A stretch of 64,000 bases of DNA, from positions 434,001 to 498,000 of the forward strand of contig NZ_LQZQ01000002.1 of NCBI RefSeq assembly GCF_001593005.1, given 5' to 3'. The notes below the pieces were generated by a model that was not told where the DNA came from, did no database searches, and saw only the letters and a program-made list of their open reading frames with translations. The stretch is from Roseivirga ehrenbergii (GTDB lineage: Bacteria > Bacteroidota > Bacteroidia > Cytophagales > Cyclobacteriaceae). The position numbers and the translations under genes are program-made. This document shows, piece after piece, positions 52,224-61,728 of this stretch (positions are counted from its first letter, which is position 1; the number at the start of each line of letters is the position of its first letter).

Positions 52224-54623
52224 ATGAACTTCATTAACTTAAAATTTACCCTTCGTTTCTTATGGAGAAATAAGTTCTTCACGCTTCTTAACCTTCTAGG
52301 ACTTACTCTCGGGCTAACAGCCTCGATTTGGTTAATGCTTTATTTGAAGAATGAGCTTTCTTATGATAAATACCATGAAAATGGAGATCGGGTTTATCGC
52401 TTTAGTCACCTCATTAAGGCGCCTGGAGTAGAGTTCAATACTGCATTTTCGGCCCCAGAGTTATCTCCAATGTTGGCAGAAGAATTTCCGGAAATTGAAA
52501 CCTATGCTAGGTTTAGTCCGGCAAACAGAAGAGAGGTTACCTTAAAAAATGAAACCTTTAGAGAGCGAGATATTTTCTATACGGATTCCGATGTTACTAA
52601 AGTTTTCACCTTGAATTTTATAGAGGGAAATTTGGAATCTGCACTATCAGAGCCTCATTCTGTAATTATTTCGGAGAATATTAAAGAAAGACTTTTTGGT
52701 AATGATTCGGCAATAAATCAAATCATTGAAATTGACGGAAACAATCTGAAAATTACTGGAGTGTTCGAGAATCAACCTGAAAACACTCATTTTAAATTTC
52801 AAGTACTTATCTCTGGAATTGCACAAAGGGAATTTGCTTTTCAGGATGGTGTATTTAATTCTGAGGCGTTATGGAATCCGAGTTGTGCGAATTATATATT
52901 GATGAAGCCAGGCTTTGACAAAGCTCGGTTTCTGGAGAAGTTCAAGGCGTTTAATGAGAAGTACTTCATGCCATTCGGTAATAAAATTAATGGAGAGCAT
53001 CATTTGCGTATTCAAAAATTAGCTGAGATCCATTACGATAAGGATAAAATTGAAGATGATTTTGCGAAGGGAAACCCAAATAACCTTATTGTCTTTAGCA
53101 TCATTGGGTTTTCGATTCTCTTTTTGGCTTGCATTAACTACATGAATTTGTCAACGGCTCGCGCTGGCCTTCGTGCTAGAGAAATTGGGATTAGAAAAGT
53201 ATTAGGCTCGGATTCCATAAGCCTTAGAATGGCACTTCTTTTCGAGTCTCTTGTTCAGGTTTCTGTGGCCTTAATCTTGAGTGTAACTATGGCTTGGTTG
53301 CTTATCGAATATTCGGGTTTTCAGTCATTGTTGAACGTGAATTTTTCATTCAACTTGTTTGCGCACCCTGATTTGATTGGCCTACTTCTGGTCTTGGTAA
53401 TCTGCACTGGTTTGATTTCAGGGCTGTATCCAGCATTATATTTAGCCAAAATAAAACCTGTTAAAGCCCTAAAGGGGAATTGGGTTGCAGACAGAAGCGG
53501 TAGTTGGATTAGAAGGGGCCTAGTGCTTTTTCAGTTTGTAATTTCAATTGGCGTTTTAACAGGGACTTTGCTTATGAAAGACCAACTGAACTTCTTACAA
53601 GACAAGGAATTAGGTTATGATAAAGACCAAATTCTTGTTATCAACAGCCAGGATAGTTTAGCAAGAACCAAGTTTAAGGTATTAAAAGAGGTGTTTGAGC
53701 AAAACCCACAAATAGAAGCAGTAAGTTCTTCCAATTTTTTACCCGGTACTGATGTCGGTCAAACTGTTTTTATGGTTGAAAAAGACGGAGAAATGCAGCA
53801 GCAGGAATTCAAAACATTGCAGGGCGATGCAAATTACTTGGAGACCTTTGGGATGACATTAAAGGAAGGCACATTCTACCGAGGGGATGAGACCAGAGGC
53901 AATGCCTATTTTGTGGTTAATGAAACCGCGGCAAGAATGCTTGGCTGGGAGAACGCAATTGATAAAAAGATGGGCTTTTTTCATCAAGAAGAGTTTGGGA
54001 GGGTAATTGGAGTGGTAGGTGATTTCAATTTTTTCTCACTGCACAACCCTATTGAACCTTTAGTGATTGTTTTTAATAACCAGCCCGGTAGCTACTTGAT
54101 TGTAAGGTTCAGACCAGGAAATGAGGAGAACTTAATAGCGAGCATAAAAAGTACTTGGGAGAAAACTATCCCAAATTATCCGCTCAATTACTCTTTCTTA
54201 AACCAAAGTTTACGTGATCAATATGAAGCGGACAAGAATCAAAACACCTTGATCACTTCCATGTCAATACTCTGTATCTTCATCTCTTTAATAGGGCTTT
54301 CAGGACTTTCTGCTTTTAATGTGAGTCAACGTAGAAAAGAGATCGGTATACGAAAAGTACTTGGGGCCATGACGCGCCAAATTATACAAATCATTTTTTC
54401 TGATACCCTAAAAATCATTGTTCTGGCAGGCATAATTTCTGCCCCTATCTCATATTGGGTCATCAATAAGTGGACAGAAAACTTTGCTTATCAAGCTCCT
54501 GTCAGCTTCTTCTCCATGGTGATTTCTGTGATTGTGGCAGTTCTTTTGACACTGAGCATTGTCAGTATTATTGTATGGTTTACCTCGCGAAAAAACCCAT
54601 CGGAAACCTTAAGGTATGAATAA
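52224..54623 (+). CDS. MacB/FtsX-family ABC permease, second copy in the window
   Basis: 799 residues. Same layout as 44866-47229: first helix [23 protein letters not shown], MacB-like periplasmic core, FtsX motifs [42 protein letters not shown]-type and [40 protein letters not shown], ending in NPSETLRYE, as the first copy ends in NPVKSLKYE. It has no ATPase neighbour. It is convergent with the hybrid kinase, leaving just 2 bp between them. Confidence 0.92.
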   Translation: [799 protein letters not shown]

Positions 54624-54625
54624 GG

Positions 54626-56509
54626 CTAAATGTATGTTTTCAAGTCATTTAATGCGAAGGCGGTACCTGTTGTAAATTCTTTGATTTGCTGCTTTGTGGA
54701 TTCGTTTACTTTACCTGTTTCTACCTGATGATGTATAGACTTACGGGCTTCGCTTAGAAAGGGAATTCCTAAATAGTCTATACTAGGGCGTATTTTATGC
54801 AAAACTTTTCTTACTTCGATCCAGTCTTTTCTGGCTGTTTTTTCTTTCAGTATATTCAGTTCCATTGGGAGGTTTAAGAGAACCACCTCAATCATCTCTT
54901 TCAAAAAGCTTTCGTCTTCCTGAACCGTGCGTTTAAGTATACTCAAGTCGACTTTGAACTTGTTTTTCAAGGATAGAACTTGAAGAATGCTCTCTTCTAG
55001 AAAAGGCAGATCCACGGGTTTTTGCAATAACTGCCAATTGCTGAAAAGTTCTAAGGAACTGAATTCTTCAACTTCGCTTCCGCTTACAAAAATGAAGGGC
55101 ACAAAATCGTTTACGCTTCTTCTCTGCTCTATTACTTTAATGCCACTCATGCCCTTGAGTTGGATATCGGAAATAACAATATCGAAAGTGTTATCAGTTA
55201 AATTTGAAATCAGCTCTTCGCCAGAAGCTACTACCGTGAGTTGCGCTTTTCGCGACTCTAAAAATGCAGCAATTACCGCACGACTTACGGGGTCGTCTTC
55301 CCCAAAAAGAATTTTAAATTCGGCAAGAGAGGGGGTTGGTTTCGAATCTGGTTGCTTCTTTTTTTCTTTCTTGGCTTGTCCTTTATCAAAAGCAAGGTCG
55401 AAGCTCATGGTGGTGCCTTTTTGTGGCTTACTAATAATATTGAGGTTTCCCCCAAAAGCTTCAATAAGCTTTAAAGCAATGTTTAGGCCTAAGCCAGTTC
55501 CTCCAAAAATTCTGGAGGTGCTTTGGTCGGCTTGAGAATAAGGTTCCAAAACACTTTTAACTTGCTCTGGAGTCATTCCAATTCCCGTGTCGGTCAATTC
55601 AAAATGAATATTGACTTGATTGTTTTTCAGTGCAGTTGGCTTTACTGTAAGCGTTACTTTACCTTCTGAAGTAAATTTTAGAGCATTCCCTATCAGGTTA
55701 TATAATACTTGACTTAAGCGCGTTGGGTCACTTTTGAGAAGAATAGGCTCATTAGGAATGTTGAGCTTTACTTGGGTGTTTTTTCTTTCTGCTTCAAATT
55801 CAAAACCAGCAATAATGTTGTTAATGCATTCTGTTAGGTTAAAATCTATTTGCTCAAAACGAAGCTTGCGGGCTTCAATTTTAGAAATATCTAAAATATC
55901 GTTGATGATGGAGTTAAGGTGGTCAGAAGTAGCCTTTAGCGATGGTAAATAATCGTTCAGTTTTGATTTGTCGTCTTGAATAAGGCTGACTAAACCTGCA
56001 ATGCTATTTAATGGAGTTCTTACCTCGTGGCTTACGTTGGCAAAAAATTGATTTTTAAAAACTTGAATTCTCTTCAACTCCTCGTTTTGATACCCAAGAA
56101 GCTGGTTTTCCATTTCAGCCACTTTATTCTGAAGTAGTGCTACTTCTTCATTAATAACGCTATTGTTTCTGCTTTGCTGATTTAAAAGAATTCGCGGATA
56201 ATCACTCGTTTTGTCAAGTATAACTAACTGAATTTGTCCGTTTTCTAGCTTCTCAAAAGTTAGGCTCAATAAACCTTGTCGCTGTTCTTCCCATTCTACT
56301 TCAGGAAATTCATGGCTTTCACCACGAGCCATAGTTACGAACACTTCTTGTAGGCTTTGTAGAAAAATGAACTGGTTGAAAATAGGTTCACTACTATTAG
56401 TTTTTAGCAATGTGTCGCAGCTCTCGAGTATTTTTCCAGCCTCATCAAAAATTATTACCTGAATTTTTGATGCTACTTGCTGAAGTTTGACTTTATCGAG
56501 CTTATTCAT
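54626..56509 (-). CDS. Soluble hybrid histidine kinase with receiver and Hpt domains
   Basis: 627 residues with no transmembrane helix. N-terminal about 130 residues may be a PAS-like sensor followed by a short coiled coil. HisKA: FFANVSHEVRTPLNSIAGLV. The ATPase domain has N-box LSQVLYNLIGNALKF, G1 DTGIGMT, G2 GGTGLGLNIALKLI. The receiver (ILFGEDDPVSRAVIAAFLE) has Asp in IVISDIQLKGMSG. The C-terminal Hpt-like domain carries the His of EVRKVLHKIRPSIDYLG. It is the last gene of the operon that contains the Ras-like GTPase, and starts directly at the GTPase stop. It could be the output or input stage of that GTPase system. Confidence 0.92.
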   Translation of the reverse strand: MNKLDKVKLQQVASKIQVIIFDEAGKILESCDTLLKTNSSEPIFNQFIFLQSLQEVFVTMARGESHEFPEVEWEEQRQGLLSLTFEKLENGQIQLVILDKTSDYPRILLNQQSRNNSVINEEVALLQNKVAEMENQLLGYQNEELKRIQVFKNQFFANVSHEVRTPLNSIAGLVSLIQDDKSKLNDYLPSLKATSDHLNSIINDILDISKIEARKLRFEQIDFNLTECINNIIAGFEFEAERKNTQVKLNIPNEPILLKSDPTRLSQVLYNLIGNALKFTSEGKVTLTVKPTALKNNQVNIHFELTDTGIGMTPEQVKSVLEPYSQADQSTSRIFGGTGLGLNIALKLIEAFGGNLNIISKPQKGTTMSFDLAFDKGQAKKEKKKQPDSKPTPSLAEFKILFGEDDPVSRAVIAAFLESRKAQLTVVASGEELISNLTDNTFDIVISDIQLKGMSGIKVIEQRRSVNDFVPFIFVSGSEVEEFSSLELFSNWQLLQKPVDLPFLEESILQVLSLKNKFKVDLSILKRTVQEDESFLKEMIEVVLLNLPMELNILKEKTARKDWIEVRKVLHKIRPSIDYLGIPFLSEARKSIHHQVETGKVNESTKQQIKEFTTGTAFALNDLKTYI

Positions 56510-56986
56510 TTACAGCATTGCTTTAGCGAGGTCGATAAATGCTTCTTCAACATGTTCCCCTGTTTTGGCACTTGTGGCTTTAAAGGGAAGCGTGATGCTT
56601 TCTTTAACACTGTTAAACTCTTCTTCAGAAATCAAGTCTTTTTTGTTTCCTAAAATTTGAATGGGAGCATTGGGTAATAGCGTTTTTAAATATTCTATCT
56701 GCCCTTCGAGGTTTTCGTAGGTAGAAGGGCGTGTGAGGTCAAAAACATAGATAATACCATGTGAGCCCAGCTTATAGCTTTTTGATACGCTGTTCTGCTC
56801 GGTTTCACCGGCAATGTCCCAAATGAGTAGGGTCATTTGATATCCATCGAACTTAACTAGTTTCTTATCTATTTTTACTCCAATAGTAGTGAGGTATTTT
56901 TCGGAAAATTTACTGTATACGAATTGTTGTACTACAGAGGTTTTCCCTACTCCAAAATGGCCAACAAGAATTACCTTTTTATTCAT
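56510..56986 (-). CDS. Ras-like small GTPase
   Basis: 158 residues from the ATG at 56986, which overlaps the previous gene's stop by 8 bp (ATGAATAA). The Ras-family boxes are complete: P-loop GHFGVGKTS (Lys15, Thr16), switch I Thr34 in TTIGVK, G3 WDIAGE with Asp57, G4 NKKD (114-117) and G5 SAK (139-141). Glu61 replaces the catalytic Gln61 of Ras, so intrinsic hydrolysis should be slow unless a partner protein supplies a residue. There is no C-terminal Cys for prenylation; membrane attachment, if any, must come from partners. It resembles Rab/Ras-like bacterial GTPases (MglA-related), not the classical large translational GTPases. Confidence 0.92.
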   Translation of the reverse strand: MNKKVILVGHFGVGKTSVVQQFVYSKFSEKYLTTIGVKIDKKLVKFDGYQMTLLIWDIAGETEQNSVSKSYKLGSHGIIYVFDLTRPSTYENLEGQIEYLKTLLPNAPIQILGNKKDLISEEEFNSVKESITLPFKATSAKTGEHVEEAFIDLAKAML

Positions 56987-57815
56987 TCTTGTCAAAGTTA
57001 TCAAAGTATTGCTCAAGACCAGAGGTTATTCTTTCTTGCTTTACTTCTTCATCGGCATCTTTGGCCTTTCTAAGTACTTTTTCGGCAAAATCTAGCAATG
57101 TGTCGTCCAGTTTGTCACGGAAAGCCATGCTCATTCCGCCCGAAGTAACCACAGCAATAAAGAATGATTTGAAGTTCTTTATTACGATTTTATAGTTGTC
57201 GTAATCAATGCTGTCCAGCTCCTGAGTTTCGCCTTTGAAAGCATCTTCTACAAAGGCTTTAATGGCAGTGAGCATTGCCGCAATCATGTCTTGATCTACC
57301 GAATGGTTTTTAGAGAAGCTCCCCATAAGCATGCCGGATTGCTTTTCAACAATAAATATTTCCTCAATTTTAGGCTCAATGAGCTTAGAAATAATCATGT
57401 TTTTTTGAGGCGTGCCGGTAAACCAAGCTTTGATTCGAATTTTCCAAGCCTCCCAAGAAAAAGCAAGCTTCATTTGCTCATCTACTTTTTCAGAAAGCTT
57501 TTCTATTTCGCTGGTAATGTATTTTTTGATCATTCTACCCAAAATAGGATAGAGTGCTTCTACCACTTCATCTTGCGATTCGCGAATCTGTTTGCTAATG
57601 GTTTCGGTAATTTGAGGGCCGAAAAGATCTGGAAAACGATGTCTTAGGCTTTCGCGTTCATCGTCCAAAATAGGCTGAATTTTTTCTTCCAGCCTGTTTC
57701 TAGAGTTTAACTGATCATCGAGGTCGCTTAGCTTTTGGGCAAACTCTTCCCTTTCCTCCCAGTCTTTCTCCAGAAGGATTTCTCTAAGTTTATCAAAAGC
57801 CAAGCCTTTGCTCAT
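56979..57815 (-). CDS. Putative GTPase partner with longin/roadblock-like domain
   Basis: 278 residues. The N-terminal half is a long amphipathic helix and coiled-coil region (LREILLEKDWEEREEFAQKLSDLDDQLNSRNRLEEKIQPILDD) that includes a helical motif QITETISKQIRESQDEVVEALYPILGRMIKKYI. From about 150 the pattern IEEIFIVEKQSGMLMGSFS, VDQDMIAAMLTAIKAFVEDAF and DNYKIVIKNFKSFFIAVVTSGG resembles longin/roadblock folds, which act as GAP or GEF for Ras-like GTPases in bacteria (MglB) and archaea. This identification is by eye. The 8-bp overlap with the GTPase supports a direct interaction. Confidence 0.75.
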   Translation of the reverse strand: MSKGLAFDKLREILLEKDWEEREEFAQKLSDLDDQLNSRNRLEEKIQPILDDERESLRHRFPDLFGPQITETISKQIRESQDEVVEALYPILGRMIKKYITSEIEKLSEKVDEQMKLAFSWEAWKIRIKAWFTGTPQKNMIISKLIEPKIEEIFIVEKQSGMLMGSFSKNHSVDQDMIAAMLTAIKAFVEDAFKGETQELDSIDYDNYKIVIKNFKSFFIAVVTSGGMSMAFRDKLDDTLLDFAEKVLRKAKDADEEVKQERITSGLEQYFDNFDKNE

Positions 57816-57825
57816 GAATGGTTAC

Positions 57826-58176
57826 TTATTCAGCGATTTGTTTACCCATTTCTTGCAATAGGGCACCGAGTAGCTTTCTGTTTACTTTTCTATTGTCAAG
57901 GTCGGTAACAGCTTCATCCATATCAGACCTAAGCTGAGTAACCTTCTTATTCATGTCGGTTCTTAGCTCGTTGATGATGTTGTTGAGCTGATCGCGGGTG
58001 TCATTTAATTCGCTTTCAATTTCGTTGCGCGTACGCTTGATTAACGCTTTGATTTCGTTGAACTCAGCATCGTACTGCTGCATGCTTTCACCAAAAATCA
58101 ATTGTTTAACCGCGTCAATTTTTGGGTCGCCTGAAGAAACAGGTTGTTTCTTTTCTTCTTCTTTTTCCTTAGCCAT
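57826..58176 (-). CDS. Coiled-coil protein
   Basis: 116 residues. It begins with a Lys/Glu-rich tract (AKEKEEEKKQP) and then has continuous helix with heptads (YDAEFNEIKALIKRTRNEIESELNDTRDQLNNIINELRTDMNKKVTQLRSDMDEAVTDLDNRKV). There is no membrane helix. It may tether the GTPase partner to other proteins. It lies between the peptidoglycan-binding-like protein and the longin-like protein, with gaps of 3 and 10 bp. Confidence 0.75.
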   Translation of the reverse strand: MAKEKEEEKKQPVSSGDPKIDAVKQLIFGESMQQYDAEFNEIKALIKRTRNEIESELNDTRDQLNNIINELRTDMNKKVTQLRSDMDEAVTDLDNRKVNRKLLGALLQEMGKQIAE

Positions 58177-58179
58177 GAT

Positions 58180-58809
58180 TTATTTAATTAAAGCTTTAAG
58201 TGTTTTTTCGTCTACTTCGCCCGAAGGGAAAAGACCATTGTTTTGTTGAAAAGTCTTAAGCCTATTGGCAGTAATTAGGTTAAATATTCCGTCTTGAGGA
58301 ATGCTGTCTGAATCGGTGTTTAATAACTTTTGAAGTTCCCAAACGGCCGCACCTTTTGCTCCGATTTTTAGATCGAGTAAATGGTAATTTCTTTCAAAGT
58401 TAATGTCTTCTCGAGTCAAGCCTTGTTCAAAATACATTCGGACTTCGTAGTCATTATAACCTTTAGATTTTAGTTCGGCAGACAGCTCAAGTTTAGTTTC
58501 GAGCATTTTGGCTGTGGCAATCATTTCATTATACACTTCTGTTGCTCTGGTAGATTCAAAATCTTCGTTGTTGATAAATCGAACATCTATTTGATCGTTT
58601 CTCCACAATGAACGGGCGTAAGAACCCACTTCTAAAGCAGTTTTATAGTATTCTTTAAGCACAGCGCGATCGTAAAAATCGGTATCGATATTTTGGCTTA
58701 GTTCATAATCGTAAGCCGATGGCGGATTGAATCTACGATCTTTTAGATACTGAACTGCGATATAGGCAACTACACCTATGAGTATTACAATAACAAGAAG
58801 ACGCTTCAT
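58180..58809 (-). CDS. Membrane-anchored protein with C-terminal peptidoglycan-binding-like domain
   Basis: 209 residues. N-terminal transmembrane helix (LLVIVILIGVVAYIAVQYL), then a helical domain of about 110 residues, then a PG_binding_1-type repeat (GAKGAAVWELQKLLNTDSDSIPQDGIFNLITANRLKTFQQNNGLFPSGEVDEKTLKALI). The orientation suggests a periplasmic domain contacting peptidoglycan. It is the first gene of the five-gene GTPase operon, so it could tie envelope state to the cytosolic GTPase and kinase. Confidence 0.85.
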   Translation of the reverse strand: MKRLLVIVILIGVVAYIAVQYLKDRRFNPPSAYDYELSQNIDTDFYDRAVLKEYYKTALEVGSYARSLWRNDQIDVRFINNEDFESTRATEVYNEMIATAKMLETKLELSAELKSKGYNDYEVRMYFEQGLTREDINFERNYHLLDLKIGAKGAAVWELQKLLNTDSDSIPQDGIFNLITANRLKTFQQNNGLFPSGEVDEKTLKALIK

Positions 58810-58945
58810 GACTGTATGGATTAAAAAATCTCAGCCATAAAAATAGCAGAAATTATTGATCGGATAACATTGTGGCGGGGGATAAAACTGCAAGACTGTT
58901 AAACACGATAAGATTTTGATAATAATGCTGTTATGAGAAAGGCAT

Positions 58946-58973
58946 AAAAAATGCCGCTCAAAACCGAGCGGCA
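58946..58973 (-). terminator. Intrinsic terminator of the outer-membrane barrel gene
   Basis: TGCCGCTC (58952-58959) and GAGCGGCA (58966-58973) form an 8-bp G+C-rich stem with loop AAAACC; TTTTTTA follows on the minus strand. It ends the 59003-61696 transcript. Confidence 0.88.
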
Positions 58974-59002
58974 CAGAATAGAATTTAATATAATGTATTT
59001 TG

Positions 59003-61696
59003 TTATAAGTCGTAATTCACTGAAAATAAGAAATATCGCTTTTGAATAAAGTACTCGTAAGTGCTGATTAAGCTTTCCGAAAATGAATCTCTTCTAATTC
59101 CCGTGGTGTTCAGCAGGTTCATGGCGGTGGTTTTAAACTCCCATTTGCTGCCTTCTTTTCTGTAACTCAATTTGGCATTTAGCAGGTCGTAAGTGCTTTT
59201 TGTTCCGTTAGAAGTGTTTTTATAAGTGTTATACTCATAGTCGGTATCGAAACGGAAATCTTTTAAGAAATTGATGTACAAACGAGCCGTAGGTTTGTGA
59301 TTTTCGAACTTACTGCTAGTGCTGCTGGCAGTGTAATTATTGAATGAAACTTCATAACCAAAATTGAACTCTAAAGCTTTTAAAACCGTGGTAGAAAGCC
59401 CCGCTTTATAGCCTTGTTGAAAGCTTACATTTTCATTGGTCAGATCGCTAATGCGGTTATTCGTTACCGACCGCGACCAGTTTCCGGAAAGACTAACCCT
59501 GTAATGGTCGAACCTTTTGTCGATACTGGCATTCCCCGACATGCTTTCATTGGCAAAATCAATGTTAGTAGGTGTATTTACCCTTTCCAATCCGCTGAAA
59601 TCTATAATGTTGGTGATGTCGTCATAGCGTTTTTGGTAGTTTACTCCGCCCGAAACGTTAAGGAAATTATACATGTTGAAATTGAAATAGTTGAGGTTTA
59701 TATTATGATACCAACTATTGTCTAACACTGGGTTTCCAGCAAATAACGAGTTATAACCCCTTACAATTATGCCTTGCGCAGCGTTTTGAATATCTGTAAA
59801 ACTGGCTGACATTCCATAATTCAGATTCAGTGAATGTGAATTTCTGAAATTGTATTTCGCATTTAACGAAGGAAGTAAAAGTGTTTTATCGAAACCTTCG
59901 GTGATGCCGTTTTGCTGATTTTCGATGGAATATTGATGTAGGTTAAGCCCTGGGTTCAATACCAACTTTCCAAACTTCACTTTGTAGTAAAGCCCGAAAT
60001 AATAATCACTGAAACTATAATCAACCAAGTTATTTAAGTCCGGATCGTTGAACTCATTCGTAGTCCCGATGTCGAGCCTTTCCATAATACTGGAGCTTAA
60101 ATCCTGACTCGTTTGGTTCACCCCAAGTTTGAAATTGATATGGTTGGTGTTGTTCAGAATTCTATAATAGTTAATGGCGGCTTCGGCTTGCTCGGTACCT
60201 ATATTTTTGAATTGAAGCAGGTTGTAAGGGCTGTTGCCCGTCATAGGAATGATTGCCGCAAAAGGCCTTTGCGTTGTCGACAAGTCGTATGTTGGGTCTT
60301 GTTCTTGATTTTTATAGGTGACTTCGGCCGAAAAAACGTTCTTTTCATCTGGGGCATAGAATGCCCTCAGTTGCTGTTCAATAGAAAATGGCTGTTGAGT
60401 GCTTAAGCTGTTAATATCATTCGATGTATTATTGAAAAGCGAATTTTGAAGGTCTGAATTTTCAATATTAGAAAGTCGAGAGAACACATTATAATCCAAT
60501 TGCAAACTTGTGTTTGGCGAATAGGTAATGCCCAATTTGAACAAACCCGAAGTACTCTGCACATTCGATTCAGTGGTTAGTGTTTCTGTTTCTCCTGATT
60601 GTAAAACATACTGGCGTTCCGATATTGAACCCAAAGTGTTGTCTACTTTAGAGCCAATGGCAAAACCTGAAAATCTGATTTTGCTGCTAGGCGTGTAATT
60701 GAAATTGAGTGCACCCAGTTGGTTATTCAATTCCTTTGCGCTGTTTCTTTCTGCCATTGGAATACCCAACTGGTCGGAGCTTACGCGGAAGTTTGAACCT
60801 GATCGGCTTGCTAAACTCGCTAAGCCACCGCTAAACCTAAAGTAATCACCCATGCTAAAGGCCAAATCGCCTACATTGTTGGCATCACCAATAAAGTTGA
60901 TGTTGGTTTTCTTATCATAATAGAAAACGTTGGCGTGCGCTTTATACCTTTCTTCAGGGCCGCCAGCAAGTTCCAAATCGCCAAAAACCATGTTCTTCAT
61001 GTCTTCTTTGAGTTGAATATTCAATGCCAATTGTTCACTGTTATTCACCCCGCTTAAAGGGCCAACGTCATTGAAATTCTGCAATACCTGAACTTTGTCT
61101 ACTGCTTTAGCAGGTAGGTTTTTCGTGGCCAACTTGGTGTCACCCTCAAAGAATTCTTTGCCATCAACCAATAGCTTGTCCACTTTTTTACCTTGTACCT
61201 TGACTTGTCCATCTTCATCTACTTCAAAACCAGGTAAATCTTTGAGCACGTCTTCTAGCTTGCGCTCGTTGCCTTGGGTAAATACATCGGTTTTATAAGT
61301 AATGGTATCGCCTTGAATGAGAATGGGCATTTCAGAAACCACTTCTACAGCACCCAAATTTCTTTCGTCATTATTCAACTGAATTGAAACGGGTAGAGCT
61401 TGGGTGTCTTTGGCAGTGAAATACTTTTCGAAAGGAACGAAGCCAATAAAACTGACTTTGAGCTGATAGACCTTTTGGTCTTCTAGCAGTAATCTAAACT
61501 GGCCTTGTTTATTAGTGACTCCAAACGAAGCAATCGTTTTTTTAGTGGTGTCCATGGCCATTACATTGGCATATTCAAGAGGCAAGCCTAATGAATCTCT
61601 TACCTCGCCAAGGTAAACTACTTTTTGTTGGGCATTTGCTTGTTGTATTGCTCCACATAGAAATGCGAGCAGAAAAATAAAGCCTATTCTTTTCAT
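59003..61696 (-). CDS. TonB-receptor-like outer-membrane beta-barrel protein
   Basis: 897 residues. Signal peptide MKRIGFIFLLAFLCGAIQQANA, a carboxypeptidase-regulatory-like domain (YLGEVRDSLGLPLEYANVMAMD and QLKVSFIGFVPFEKYF), a plug-like region (NERKLEDVLKDLPGFEVDEDGQVKVQGKKVDKLLVDGKEFF, typical of the outer membrane beta-barrel family) and a long barrel ending in YFLFSVNYDL. The GLPGLI gene lies 32 bp upstream. Members of this group have no proven substrate. Confidence 0.9.
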   Translation of the reverse strand: MKRIGFIFLLAFLCGAIQQANAQQKVVYLGEVRDSLGLPLEYANVMAMDTTKKTIASFGVTNKQGQFRLLLEDQKVYQLKVSFIGFVPFEKYFTAKDTQALPVSIQLNNDERNLGAVEVVSEMPILIQGDTITYKTDVFTQGNERKLEDVLKDLPGFEVDEDGQVKVQGKKVDKLLVDGKEFFEGDTKLATKNLPAKAVDKVQVLQNFNDVGPLSGVNNSEQLALNIQLKEDMKNMVFGDLELAGGPEERYKAHANVFYYDKKTNINFIGDANNVGDLAFSMGDYFRFSGGLASLASRSGSNFRVSSDQLGIPMAERNSAKELNNQLGALNFNYTPSSKIRFSGFAIGSKVDNTLGSISERQYVLQSGETETLTTESNVQSTSGLFKLGITYSPNTSLQLDYNVFSRLSNIENSDLQNSLFNNTSNDINSLSTQQPFSIEQQLRAFYAPDEKNVFSAEVTYKNQEQDPTYDLSTTQRPFAAIIPMTGNSPYNLLQFKNIGTEQAEAAINYYRILNNTNHINFKLGVNQTSQDLSSSIMERLDIGTTNEFNDPDLNNLVDYSFSDYYFGLYYKVKFGKLVLNPGLNLHQYSIENQQNGITEGFDKTLLLPSLNAKYNFRNSHSLNLNYGMSASFTDIQNAAQGIIVRGYNSLFAGNPVLDNSWYHNINLNYFNFNMYNFLNVSGGVNYQKRYDDITNIIDFSGLERVNTPTNIDFANESMSGNASIDKRFDHYRVSLSGNWSRSVTNNRISDLTNENVSFQQGYKAGLSTTVLKALEFNFGYEVSFNNYTASSTSSKFENHKPTARLYINFLKDFRFDTDYEYNTYKNTSNGTKSTYDLLNAKLSYRKEGSKWEFKTTAMNLLNTTGIRRDSFSESLISTYEYFIQKRYFLFSVNYDL

Positions 61697-61728
61697 GTTG
61701 TGAGTTTTTGACCTTTGGGTTCGAAAAA

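Noticed and set aside
57291-57647. 118-residue plus-strand frame inside the GTPase-partner gene
   Set aside because: Antisense to a clear operon, with no family features.
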